From contig NZ_QRGC01000012.1 in the NCBI RefSeq assembly GCF_003448965.1, positions 62,001-126,000 of the forward strand: a DNA stretch of 64,000 bases. Reading direction: 5' to 3'. The position numbers and the translations under genes were made by a program. This stretch comes from Oceanicella sp. SM1341 (GTDB lineage Bacteria > Pseudomonadota > Alphaproteobacteria > Rhodobacterales > Rhodobacteraceae). Position 1 is the stretch's first letter, and each line of letters starts with the position of its first letter. The notes below the pieces were generated by a model. The model searched no databases. It saw only the letters and a program-made list of their open reading frames with translations, and was not told where the DNA came from. Shown here piece after piece: positions 38,353-50,754 of the stretch.

Positions 38353-38590
38353 GGCCGGGCGAGGGAGGGGCCCCCAGGCCTGCGCAGGGGCGGACGCCGG
38401 TGGATGCCGCGCCCGGGCGGCCCGGGACGCGATCCGATGCGCGGCCCCCCGGACCCTGTCACTCGTGGTGCGGCAGGGCTGGCCCGTGGCGGCACCCCGG
38501 CAGGAAAGCGCGACGGGGTGCAACGGAGCGGGCACGCCGGCCTTCGCCGGTGCCCGCGCGCGGGGCGGGAGAGGGCCGGTGTGCCCCGGC

Positions 38591-39448
38591 TCAGTCGATG
38601 GCGATCTCGCCCTTCACCGTGGTCACCGCCTGGCCGCCGACATAGACCTCGCCGCCGCTCACCTGCAGGCTGATGTGCCCCGCGCGGCCGAGGCAGCGGC
38701 CCTGGGTGGCGGCGTATTCCGCCTCCGCGGCGATGAGCCCGCGCGCGCGGCGGAAGATCGCGACCGAGCCGTTGCCGCTGCCGCAGACCGGGTCTTCCGC
38801 CATGCCCGAGGAAGGCGCGAAGGAGCGCACCTCGATGTCCTCGCCCGCGCCGTGGCGGCCGAAGAGGGTCACGCCGTCTGCCCCGAGATCGCGCTCGAAG
38901 GCGGCGCAGGCGGCCATGTCGGGGCGCAGGGCGATGAGCGCCTCGGCGGAGGCGAGCTCGGCCACCACCCAGCGCACCCCGACATCGACCAGCGCCGGCC
39001 GGCAGCCCCCGGCGAGCGGCGCGCCGAGGACGCCCGCCAGCCGTGCGGTCTCCGCTTCCGTGAGGTCGCGCAGCCGGGGCTGCGGCATGCGCAGGCACAG
39101 GGTGCCGGCGGCGCGGTCGATGCGCACCGGCACCAGGCCCGCGCCGCATTCCTGCACCGCGACACCCGGATCACGCGGGGCGAGGCCCGCCTCCAGCAGC
39201 GCGTGCAGGCTGCCCAGCGTGGGATGGCCGGCGAAGGGCAGCTCGCTCACCGGGGTGAAGATGCGCAACCGGTAGTCGGCCTCCGGCGTGGTGGGCGGCA
39301 GGCAGAAGGTGGTCTCGGAGAGATTGGTCCAGCCGGCGACGCGCTGCATCTCCTCGCCGCTCATGCCATCCGCATCGAGCACCACGGCCACCGGGTTTCC
39401 CCGGAACGGCGTGGCGGTGAACACGTCGACGACCCTGAATTCGCGCAT
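38591..39448 (-). CDS. PhzF family isomerase/epimerase
   Basis: The 285-residue protein has the PhzF-fold hallmarks. TNLSETTF contains the catalytic glutamate E45, FTPVSELPFAGHPTLGS and EDPVCGSGNGSVA form the two pseudo-symmetrical active-site loops. Members catalyse isomerisation or proton transfer. No phenazine genes are present, so the substrate is unknown. It lies downstream of the BCCT gene on the same strand but behind that gene's terminator. Confidence 0.9.
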   Translation of the reverse strand: MREFRVVDVFTATPFRGNPVAVVLDADGMSGEEMQRVAGWTNLSETTFCLPPTTPEADYRLRIFTPVSELPFAGHPTLGSLHALLEAGLAPRDPGVAVQECGAGLVPVRIDRAAGTLCLRMPQPRLRDLTEAETARLAGVLGAPLAGGCRPALVDVGVRWVVAELASAEALIALRPDMAACAAFERDLGADGVTLFGRHGAGEDIEVRSFAPSSGMAEDPVCGSGNGSVAIFRRARGLIAAEAEYAATQGRCLGRAGHISLQVSGGEVYVGGQAVTTVKGEIAID

Positions 39449-39527
39449 GGCGCTGCCCTCCCGGTGACTGCTGCGCCCAAGCTATGGCAAGCGCGCCGGT
39501 GCCGGTCAATCGTGGCGGAGGGCGATG

Positions 39528-39557
39528 AAAAAGGGGCGCGGCCCGCGGCCACGCCCC
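39528..39557 (-). terminator. Intrinsic terminator of the BCCT transporter gene
   Basis: GGGGCGCGGCC (39533-39543) pairs with GGCCACGCCCC (39547-39557), one mismatch, loop CGC. On the minus strand the stem is followed by TTTTT. Confidence 0.85.
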
Positions 39558-39579
39558 CTGTCGTTCCGGCTGCGCCCGC

Positions 39580-41202
39580 TCAGCGGGCTTCGGTTCGCAG
39601 CCCCTTGTAGATGCACCAGCACATGGCCAGCAGCACGAAGGTGAAGGGGAAGCCGGTGGAGACGGCCATCGCCTGCAGCGCTCCCAGCCCGCCGCCCACG
39701 AGCAGTGCGATCGCCACCAGCCCCTCGAACACGCACCAGAACACGCGCTGCGGCACCGGGCCCTCGGTCTTGCCGCCGGCGGTGACCGTGTCGATCACCA
39801 GCGAGCCGCTGTCCGAGGAGGTGACGAAGAACACGATCACCAGCACGATGCCGATGAAGGAGGTGATGGAGGCGAGCGGCAGCAGCTCGAGCATGCGGAA
39901 CAGCTTCAGCTCCAGCGCGGCATCGGCCACCGAGGTGACGCCGTCGTCGATCATCTGGTGGATGGCGGTGCCGCCGAAGACGGTCATCCACAGCACGCAG
40001 ACGAGGCTGGGGATGAGCAGCACGCAGACGATGAACTCGCGCACCGTCCGCCCGCGCGAGACCCGGGCGATGAACATGCCCACGAAGGGCGACCAGGAGA
40101 TCCACCAGGCCCAGTAGAAGGCGGTCCAGCCGTGGCGGAAGTTGTCGTCCTCGCGGCCGAAGGGGTTGGCGAGCTCGGGCAGGTAGCCCAGGTAGGCCAT
40201 CAGGCTGGAGAAGAACCCGGAGATGATCTCGCCCGTCGGCCCCACGAAGAGCACGAAGAGCAGCAGCAGCGCGGCGAGCACCATGTTGATCTCCGAGATG
40301 CGCTTCACCCCGGAATCGAGCCCCGCCAGCACCGACATGGTGGCCACGCCGGTGATGCACAGGATGAGCACGATCTTCACCGTCTCCGAGGCCGGCAGGC
40401 CGAACACCGCCTCGAGCCCGGCCGTGGCCTGCTCGGCGCCGAAGCCCAGCGAGGTGGCGAGGCCGAAGAGCGTGGCGAAGACCGCGAGGATGTCGATCAC
40501 GTGGCCCCACCAGCCCCACACCCGCTCGCCCAGCAGCGGGTAGAAGCAGGAGCGGATGGTCAGCGGCAGGCCCTTGTTGTAGCTGAAGAGCGCGAGTGCG
40601 AGCGCCACCACCGCGTACATCGCCCAGGGGTGCAGGCCCCAGTGGAAGATGGTGGAGGCCATGCCGAGGGCCGCGGCGGTGGCCTGGTCGCCCGGTGCGC
40701 CGCCCAGGGGCGCCCAGCTCTCCGGGCTGCCCGCTTCCGCGGCGACCGAGGCCGAGTAATGGCTGATCGGCTCGGACACGCCGTAGAACATCAGCCCGAT
40801 GCCCATGCCCGCGGCAAAGAGCATCGCGAACCAGCCGGAATAGGAATAGTCGGGCTCCGCGTCCGGCCCGCCCAGGCGGATGGCTCCGAACGGGGTGAAG
40901 ATCAGCACCACGCAGAAGATTACGAAAATGTTGCCAGCGGTCAGGAACACCCAGTCGAAGCGGGCCGTCAGCCAGTCGCGCATCGCGGGGAAGGTGTCCG
41001 CTGCAAGGTCCTTGAACAGCAACGTCCCAATAACGAAGGCAAAGATCGTGAGGCCGGAGATCAGGAAGACGGGATTGTGAATATCGAGCCCGAACGGCCC
41101 GATCTTGGTCACGATGTTGTCCTGGCCGATTTCATAGTCGGTCTGGATCAGGTTCGGATCCGTATCTGGGTCTGTCATATGGCCATCTGTCCCTTCGTTC
41201 AT
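39580..41202 (-). CDS. BCCT family betaine/carnitine/choline transporter
   Basis: The 540-residue membrane protein has twelve hydrophobic segments. GMGIGLMFYGVSEPISHY (glycine-rich substrate stretch in helix 3) and the tryptophan-rich WGLHPWAMYAVVALALALFSYNKG are the BCCT fingerprints. It takes up quaternary ammonium compounds or similar osmolytes with Na+ or H+. The start could be 41202 or 41178; neither has a clear ribosome site. An MttB-family methyltransferase at 54953 could use such a substrate, but the genes are far apart. Confidence 0.92.
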   Translation of the reverse strand: MNEGTDGHMTDPDTDPNLIQTDYEIGQDNIVTKIGPFGLDIHNPVFLISGLTIFAFVIGTLLFKDLAADTFPAMRDWLTARFDWVFLTAGNIFVIFCVVLIFTPFGAIRLGGPDAEPDYSYSGWFAMLFAAGMGIGLMFYGVSEPISHYSASVAAEAGSPESWAPLGGAPGDQATAAALGMASTIFHWGLHPWAMYAVVALALALFSYNKGLPLTIRSCFYPLLGERVWGWWGHVIDILAVFATLFGLATSLGFGAEQATAGLEAVFGLPASETVKIVLILCITGVATMSVLAGLDSGVKRISEINMVLAALLLLFVLFVGPTGEIISGFFSSLMAYLGYLPELANPFGREDDNFRHGWTAFYWAWWISWSPFVGMFIARVSRGRTVREFIVCVLLIPSLVCVLWMTVFGGTAIHQMIDDGVTSVADAALELKLFRMLELLPLASITSFIGIVLVIVFFVTSSDSGSLVIDTVTAGGKTEGPVPQRVFWCVFEGLVAIALLVGGGLGALQAMAVSTGFPFTFVLLAMCWCIYKGLRTEAR

Positions 41203-41303
41203 AACTGCGTGAAAACACTAGCACGGAAAGTCACAGTGTCACACCCGGGACACGGAATGCGGCCTGCGCTGCTCGCAGTTGCGGAATCTTCATGAAAAAG
41301 CTG

Positions 41304-41332
41304 TTGATATGAATCGCGCGGTTCCCTAGATA
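41304..41332 (+). promoter_or_regulatory. Sigma-70-type promoter of speD
   Basis: TTGATA (41304-41309) and TAGATA (41327-41332) are exactly 17 bp apart. This predicts a leader of about 85 nt before speD. Confidence 0.7.
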
Positions 41333-41354
41333 GCGGGCTCGTTCAGGGTCACCG

Positions 41355-41398
41355 ATCCCAACCCCGTCCTCGGGGGGGCGCTAAGGGACCGCTGGGAT
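41355..41398 (+). promoter_or_regulatory. Structured 5' leader of speD
   Basis: ATCCCA (41355-41360) pairs with TGGGAT (41393-41398), enclosing a second hairpin CCCCG/CGGGG (41362-41375, loop TCCT). The structure ends 27 nt before the speD ATG. It may be an RNA regulator, but no known riboswitch class is recognised. Confidence 0.45.
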
Positions 41399-41425
41399 TT
41401 CATCTGCTGGTAGGGGAGGCGCGTC

Positions 41426-41956
41426 ATGGAGAACGCAAACCTCTTCCGACTGGGGATGGACCTGGAGACAGGCGCCACCCATGAGGAAGCGATTCATCGC
41501 GGCCATCTGGCCGTTGTCGGTGACACCGAGACCATCGAGGCACCCGCTGAACGGGACGTGATGGACGAATCTCGCGACGACCATTTCATCCGCCGTGACG
41601 GCAAGGTCTTTGCCGGTACCCACCTCATCATCGAGGTGATCGAGGGCACGGGGCTCGACGAGGAGGCCCGGATCCAGAAGGCGTTCCGCGACTGCGTGGA
41701 GGAATGCGGCGCCACGCTGCTGCACATCCACACCCACAAGTTCTCGCCGCAGGGCGTCTCGGGCGTGGCGGTGCTGGCGGAGAGCCACATCTCCGTGCAC
41801 ACCTGGCCGGAGATCGGCTACGGCGCCTTCGACGTGTTCATGTGCGGCGATGCCCGGCCGTGGAAGTCGGTCGAGGTGCTGCGCGCGGCCTTCGATGCCG
41901 GCGAGGTGCGGGTGCGCGAGCTGCTGCGCGGCGACGGTATCTGCACCGGCGCCTGA
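41426..41956 (+). CDS. speD: S-adenosylmethionine decarboxylase proenzyme (prokaryotic class 1B)
   Basis: The 176-residue proenzyme self-cleaves to form a pyruvoyl cofactor. The cleavage site is E119-S120 in LAESHISVHTWPE. GTHLIIEV and the catalytic cysteine region (HIHTHKFSPQGVSGVAV) are also in place. It supplies decarboxylated SAM for SpeE, next on the strand. Compared with the usual 115-130 residues there is an extra N-terminal stretch of about 50 charged residues. The start follows a strong AGGGGAGG at 41412-41419. Confidence 0.95.
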   Translation: MENANLFRLGMDLETGATHEEAIHRGHLAVVGDTETIEAPAERDVMDESRDDHFIRRDGKVFAGTHLIIEVIEGTGLDEEARIQKAFRDCVEECGATLLHIHTHKFSPQGVSGVAVLAESHISVHTWPEIGYGAFDVFMCGDARPWKSVEVLRAAFDAGEVRVRELLRGDGICTGA

Positions 41957-42031
41957 GCGGGCGCGATCTTCCGGCGGCGCGGGCCGGGCAGGGGAGCATC
42001 CCGGCCCGTAACCCGCGCCGCCTGCGTTTCA

Positions 42032-42078
42032 GGGGCCCGCTGCGGGCCGACCGAAGGCCCTGGCCCGCAACGGGCCCC
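42032..42078 (+). promoter_or_regulatory. Long hairpin between speD and speE
   Basis: GGGGCCCG and GCGGGCC (42032-42048) pair with GGCCCGC and CGGGCCCC (42062-42078), interrupted by one 2x2 internal loop, with a 13-nt apical loop. It ends 22 nt before the speE ATG and lacks a T-tract. Confidence 0.65.
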
Positions 42079-42100
42079 ACAATGACAAGGACATGGATCC

Positions 42101-42961
<861 letters not shown>

Positions 42962-42970
42962 GCCGCTCCC

Positions 42971-42988
42971 GGCCCGCTCCGGCGGGCC
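42971..42988 (+). terminator. Hairpin after speE
   Basis: GGCCCGC/GCGGGCC with a TCCG loop begins nine bases after the speE stop. The T-tract is poor (GCTT), so it is a weak terminator candidate. Confidence 0.5.
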
Positions 42989-43208
42989 GCTTCCGCCGGG
43001 TGGCGGACCGGGCGTCGTGCCGGCCTCGCCCGTACCGGGGCAGGGCCATCTCCTTGCGCAGCGCGCGGCAGGATCTGCGAGACGTTACCTCCGGGACTTT
43101 ATCTCCGAGACCTTCAGTGCCGGCCGCCCGACTTCCCTCCGCCGCGAGAGGGGCGTGGCGCTGCCCGGGCCGCTGGTTTTCCGCCGTTGCGGGGCCGAAG
43201 CCCGGGGG

Positions 43209-43808
43209 TCAGCGCGCGTGGTCGGCGTAGAGGCTGAAATCGGCCGCGAGCGCCTGTTCCAGCCGGGCGCGCAGCTCCGGGGGCAGGTAGCGGTCCTCGA
43301 CCTTGGGCGAGACGTTGCGCATCGGGAACTCGATCTGCGTTCCCAGCCGCTCCGACAGCCAGCGGCCGAAGCCGGGGAAATTGTCGTAGCGGAACATGTG
43401 GTCGATGCCTGGGCGGCCCTGCTCGTCGGTCACTATGGCGCTCTGCGGCGGCACGTCGGCATGCGGCGGCGGCACGGGCGCGATGTAATCCTCGACGAAG
43501 CGCGCGAAGCTCATGCCCGCGGTGGAGCGGTTGGTGTTGCGCAGCACGTCGCGGCTGCGGAAGGCAAACCAGCTCCCCAGCCAGTCGACCGGCTCGCGCA
43601 CCAGGCAGACGGTTTCCATCTCCGGCTGGCCGCAGTCGCGCAGCAGGCTGGCCACGTGCCGGCGATACTGGATCACCGTCATGTGCTTGACCTGCGGCGG
43701 CGCGGAAAACTGGATCGGCGCATGCGGCTTCAGCGCCGCCAGCACCGAGGAACTGCCGGTCTTGGGAACCGAGAAGAAGGCGAAACGCGCCTGGGGGCAG
43801 ATCATCAT
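43209..43808 (-). CDS. Sulfotransferase-like protein, copy 1
   Basis: The 199-residue protein begins with a sulfotransferase-type PAPS-binding loop (SVPKTGSSSV, residues 13-22). ETVCLVREPVDWLGSW corresponds to the 3'-phosphate-binding region. FRYDNFPGFGRWLSERLG is shared with its neighbour. It is shorter than classical sulfotransferases. The acceptor is unknown; such genes in Rhodobacterales are often near surface-polysaccharide loci, which is not the case here. It lies 34 bp downstream of a paralogue. Confidence 0.8.
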   Translation of the reverse strand: MMICPQARFAFFSVPKTGSSSVLAALKPHAPIQFSAPPQVKHMTVIQYRRHVASLLRDCGQPEMETVCLVREPVDWLGSWFAFRSRDVLRNTNRSTAGMSFARFVEDYIAPVPPPHADVPPQSAIVTDEQGRPGIDHMFRYDNFPGFGRWLSERLGTQIEFPMRNVSPKVEDRYLPPELRARLEQALAADFSLYADHAR

Positions 43809-43842
43809 GCCGCTGGGGTCTCCTGTCGAGGGGGGCCGGCGG

Positions 43843-44439
43843 TCACCGGGCGATGTCGTGGTAGATCGCGAGATCCTCGCTCAGCGCGTCTTCCAGCCGG
43901 GCGCGCATCGGCGCCGAGAGCTCGGCCGGCGCGCGGGGCGAGGAGTTGAGCCGCGGGAATTCGAGTGCCTGGCCGAAGCGGCCGCGCAGGAACGACTCGA
44001 AGGCCGGGAAATTGTCGTAGCGGAAGATGTGGTTCACCCCCACCTTGCCGTTGGCACCGCGCACGAAGGCGGCCTGGCTGCCGACATTCGCCATCTTCAC
44101 CACGCCGTCCACGATGATGCCGTCGATGAAATCCTCGAAGCTCATGCCCTTGGTGCCGCGGCCGGTGCCGGCCAGCGCATCGCGCGAGCGATAGCGGTAC
44201 CAGCTCATCAGCCAGTCGATCGGCTCGCGGAAAAGGCAGACAGTCTCGACATCGGAAATCTGATAGCTCTCAAGCATCTGCGCGAAGAACTTCTCGTAGC
44301 GGGCGAAGTTCATGTGCTTGAATTTCGGCTGCCCGCCGATGCGGAACTCGCACTGGTTGCGCAGTGTCGCCTCCACGGAGGTCGAGCCCGTCTTGGGCAT
44401 CGCGAGATAGGCGGTCCGGTGGCGGACGGAAATGAGCAT
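43843..44439 (-). CDS. Sulfotransferase-like protein, copy 2
   Basis: The 198-residue protein is a paralogue of the downstream gene. It has the same PAPS-like loop (AMPKTGSTSV), the ETVCLFREPIDWLMSWYRYRSRD block, HMFRYDNFP-type block (HIFRYDNFPAFESFL) and the same C-terminal RARLE..L..D...Y pattern. Identity looks moderate, so the duplication is old. Both probably form one operon transcribed away from recA. The substrate is unknown. Confidence 0.8.
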   Translation of the reverse strand: MLISVRHRTAYLAMPKTGSTSVEATLRNQCEFRIGGQPKFKHMNFARYEKFFAQMLESYQISDVETVCLFREPIDWLMSWYRYRSRDALAGTGRGTKGMSFEDFIDGIIVDGVVKMANVGSQAAFVRGANGKVGVNHIFRYDNFPAFESFLRGRFGQALEFPRLNSSPRAPAELSAPMRARLEDALSEDLAIYHDIAR

Positions 44440-44515
44440 GCGGGCAGGTCTCCGAGGTTCACCTTTCCTAAACCATTGCCGCTAAAATGAGTCAATAAAC
44501 ACCTAACATGGGGGG

Positions 44516-44544
44516 TTGTTCTCCATGTGTTCCCGCCTTATGGT
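44516..44544 (+). promoter_or_regulatory. recA promoter with overlapping LexA box
   Basis: TTGTTC (44516-44521) and TATGGT (44539-44544) are 17 bp apart. An exact GTTC-N7-GTTC SOS operator at 44518-44532 covers the -35 box and the spacer, so LexA would block polymerase directly. Confidence 0.88.
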
Positions 44545-44612
44545 ATCGAACATCAGGCGAACAAACCGGATTTGCCGCGCTCGGCAAATCGTGAAATAAG
44601 GGGTACGCTCAA

Positions 44613-45689
<1,077 letters not shown>

Positions 45690-45695
45690 GCGCCG

Positions 45696-45718
45696 GGCCC
45701 GGCCGCCGTGGCCGGGCC
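45696..45718 (+). terminator. Hairpin after recA
   Basis: GGCCCGGCC/GGCCGGGCC with a five-base loop starts seven bases after the recA stop. There is no T-tract. Confidence 0.5.
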
Positions 45719-45858
45719 AGCCGCCTGCCGGGGGGCGAAATACCCGGCCCGGGCCGGCCCCGCTCCCGCGCGGGACTGTGGACAGCCGGGCGGGGCCAAG
45801 ATAAGACCATGTGCCGATTTCCGGGCGCCGCCCGGAGAACAGACCCGAGGACACGCAC

Positions 45859-48516
<2,658 letters not shown>

Positions 48517-48543
48517 GAAGAGCAAACGGGGGAGGAGAGGCGC

Positions 48544-48831
48544 ATGCCCGCAGGATACTGGATCGCGCATGTCGCGGTGACCGACGAGGAGGCCTACGGC
48601 CGCTACGCAGCCCTCGCCGGCCCGGCCATCGCCAAGCACGGCGGCGAGTTCCTCGCCCGCGGTGGCCGCTATGTCTCGCTCGAGGGCCAGGCGCGGGCCC
48701 GCAACGTGCTGGCCCGCTTCCCCTCGGTGGAGGCGGCCGAGGCCTGCTACCGCTCGCCCGAATACCAGGAGGCGCTGTCGCACGCGCGCGGCGCCTCGGA
48801 GCGCGACCTCCTCATCATCGAAGGTGTCTGA
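48544..48831 (+). CDS. DUF1330 family protein
   Basis: The 95-residue protein matches the small ferredoxin-like-fold DUF1330 family: MPAGYWIAHVAVTDEEAYGRYAALAGPAIAKHGGEFLARGG, then RARNVLARFPSVEAAEACYRSPEYQEAL. Its biochemical role is unknown. It follows alaS by 27 bp and may be co-transcribed. Confidence 0.9.
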   Translation: MPAGYWIAHVAVTDEEAYGRYAALAGPAIAKHGGEFLARGGRYVSLEGQARARNVLARFPSVEAAEACYRSPEYQEALSHARGASERDLLIIEGV

Positions 48832-48838
48832 GCGCCGC

Positions 48839-49210
48839 TCAGGCCACGCAGATGCCCGGCACCGCGAGCTTGCGGAACAGGTGCGGCGCGATCACCGTCT
48901 CCTGCGGGTAGGCGGCGAGCGAGCTGCGGAACTCCGGCTGCGCGAAGGCGGCACGGAACTGCGCCACGCTTTCCCATTGCGCGATGTTGAGGAACACGCC
49001 GCTGCCGGCGATGCCCCGGTGCAGCTGGGTGGAGATGAACCCCGGCTGGCGGCGGAAGAAGGCGGCATCCGCCTCCCATGCCGCCAGCATCTGCGCGACA
49101 TCCCCGGGCGCGACATCGAACTTGTTGATCAGCAGCACCGGGCCGCCGTCCTGCTCGGCAAGCTGGTCGGCAAGGGTGACGTGGCGGTCCATTTCGGCGA
49201 AGACGGGCAT
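48839..49210 (-). CDS. Antibiotic biosynthesis monooxygenase (ABM) domain protein
   Basis: The 123-residue protein has an ABM-like ferredoxin fold, with PVLLINKFDVAPGDVAQMLAAWEADAAFFRRQPGFISTQLHRG followed by FLNIAQWESVAQFRAAF. Such proteins act on quinones or other small aromatics, or as stress-induced dimeric oxygenases. The start at 49210 has AGGAG six bases upstream. It is divergent from a marR gene, and two operator copies lie between them, so it is probably the regulator's target. Confidence 0.85.
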   Translation of the reverse strand: MPVFAEMDRHVTLADQLAEQDGGPVLLINKFDVAPGDVAQMLAAWEADAAFFRRQPGFISTQLHRGIAGSGVFLNIAQWESVAQFRAAFAQPEFRSSLAAYPQETVIAPHLFRKLAVPGICVA

Positions 49211-49231
49211 GGCTGGCTCCTGGCGGATAAA

Positions 49232-49267
49232 TTGACAATGCGCTGTCAAAACGACAACATGGTGTCA
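49232..49267. promoter_or_regulatory. Paired MarR operators
   Basis: Two copies of YGACAA-N4-KTGTCA (49233-49248 and 49252-49267) are spaced 19 bp centre to centre in the 59-bp divergent region. The first extends to TTGACA-N6-TGTCAA (49232-49249). The second ends two bases before the marR ATG. Confidence 0.75.
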
Positions 49268-49269
49268 TT

Positions 49270-49713
49270 ATGAGCGATGCGCAAGAGGCGCTGACGGCGC
49301 TTGTCCTCGAAACCTTCCGACTGAACGGCAGGCTGCTGGCGGCGGGAGACGCCCTCGTGGCCGGCACCGGGCTCACCTCGGCACGCTGGCAGGTGCTGGG
49401 GGCGATCCTGTTTGCCGGCCGGCCGCTGCCGGTGCCGCGCATCGCCGAGGCGATGGGCCTCACCCGGCAGGCGGTGCAGCGGCAGGTGAACGAGATGGCG
49501 GCCGCGGGCCTGCTCGATTTCGCGCCGAACCCGCATCACAAGCGCGCCCGGCTGGTGGTGGTCACCGACGCGGGCCGGGCCGCCTACGCCGCGGCCGATG
49601 CCCTGCAGCGCCCCTGGGCGGCGCGGCTGGCGGAGGCTCTCGGCCCCGGAGAGGCGGAGGCCGCCGCCGAGGTGCTGCGCCGCCTGCGCGCCGCGCTGGA
49701 GGCGCAGGAGTGA
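49270..49713 (+). CDS. MarR-family transcriptional regulator
   Basis: The 147-residue protein has the MarR winged helix: LTSARWQVLGAILFAGRPLPVPRIAEAMGLTRQAVQRQVNEMAAAGLLDFAPNPHHKRARLVVVTDAG. The recognition helix is TRQAVQRQVNEM. It is divergent from the ABM monooxygenase, with two palindromes between. The second palindrome overlaps its own translation start region, so it probably represses itself and the monooxygenase. The ligand is unknown. Confidence 0.93.
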   Translation: MSDAQEALTALVLETFRLNGRLLAAGDALVAGTGLTSARWQVLGAILFAGRPLPVPRIAEAMGLTRQAVQRQVNEMAAAGLLDFAPNPHHKRARLVVVTDAGRAAYAAADALQRPWAARLAEALGPGEAEAAAEVLRRLRAALEAQE

Positions 49714-49787
49714 GCACGGGCCGTTGACGCCGGCGCCGGCGCCTGATTTCCCTTGGCTCTCAACACTCTGGAGCAGGGAGGCCCGAC

Positions 49788-50735
49788 ATGCACAGGCGTG
49801 CGCTCGGCAACACGGGGTTCGACATCGCACCGCTGGTCTTCGGCGGCAATGTCCTTGGGTGGACGGCGGACGAGGCGCGGAGCTTCGCCGTTCTGGACGC
49901 GTTCATCGACCACGGTTTCAATGCCATCGACACCGCGGATGTCTATTCCGCCTGGGTGCCGGGGAATGCGGGCGGCGAATCCGAGAGCATCATCGGCCGC
50001 TGGCTGAAGGCCCGACCGGGCATGCGCGAGCGTATCGTGCTCTTCACCAAGGTGGGCTCGCAGATGGGCGCGCCGGAGCGCAAGGGCCTGTCGCGGCGCT
50101 GGATCCTGCAGGCGGTGGAGGAATCTCTGGCGCGGCTCGGGGTGGAGGCGATCGACCTCTACTTCTCTCACTGGCCCGACGACACGCCCCCCGAGGAGAC
50201 GCTGGGCGCCTATGACGCGCTGCTGAAGGCCGGCAAGATCCGCGCCATCGGCGCCTCGAACTTCTCGGCCGACCAGCTCGCCGCCTCGCTCGCCGCGGCG
50301 GAGAGCGGGCTGCCGGCCTACCAGGTCCTGCAACCGGAGCTGAACCTCTGCAAGCGCGACGGGTTCGACGGCCCGCTGCAGGAGCTGTGCCGCGCGCGCG
50401 GGCTGGGTGTGGTCACCTATTTCAGCCTCGCGTCCGGTTTCCTGACCGGCAAGTACCGCTCGAAGGCCGACCTGGCCGGCAGCGCCCGCGGCGCGGCGGT
50501 GGAGAAATACCTCGACGACAAGGGCATGAGGCTGCTCTCGGCGCTCGACACGGTCTCCGCGCGCCACGGCGCGACCCCGGCCGAGGTGTCTCTTGCCTGG
50601 CTGATGGCGCATCCGGGCGTGACGGCGCCGATCGCGAGCGCCACCAGCCCCGGGCAGGTGGGGCACTTCGCCCGGGCGGCAGAACTGGCGCTCACGCCCG
50701 GGGACATGGCCCTGCTCGACGGTGCGGGTGGCTGA
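49788..50735 (+). CDS. Aldo/keto reductase (AKR, YajO/general stress type)
   Basis: The 315-residue protein has LGNTGFDIAPLVFGGNVLG at the start, NAIDTADVYSAWVPG with the catalytic aspartate and tyrosine, lysine in VLFTKVG, and histidine in YFSHWPD. All four members of the AKR tetrad are present. It reduces aldehydes or ketones with NADPH. It lies 75 bp after marR on the same strand and could belong to that regulon. Confidence 0.92.
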   Translation: MHRRALGNTGFDIAPLVFGGNVLGWTADEARSFAVLDAFIDHGFNAIDTADVYSAWVPGNAGGESESIIGRWLKARPGMRERIVLFTKVGSQMGAPERKGLSRRWILQAVEESLARLGVEAIDLYFSHWPDDTPPEETLGAYDALLKAGKIRAIGASNFSADQLAASLAAAESGLPAYQVLQPELNLCKRDGFDGPLQELCRARGLGVVTYFSLASGFLTGKYRSKADLAGSARGAAVEKYLDDKGMRLLSALDTVSARHGATPAEVSLAWLMAHPGVTAPIASATSPGQVGHFARAAELALTPGDMALLDGAGG

Positions 50736-50754
50736 ACCCTCGGCGTCGCGACGC

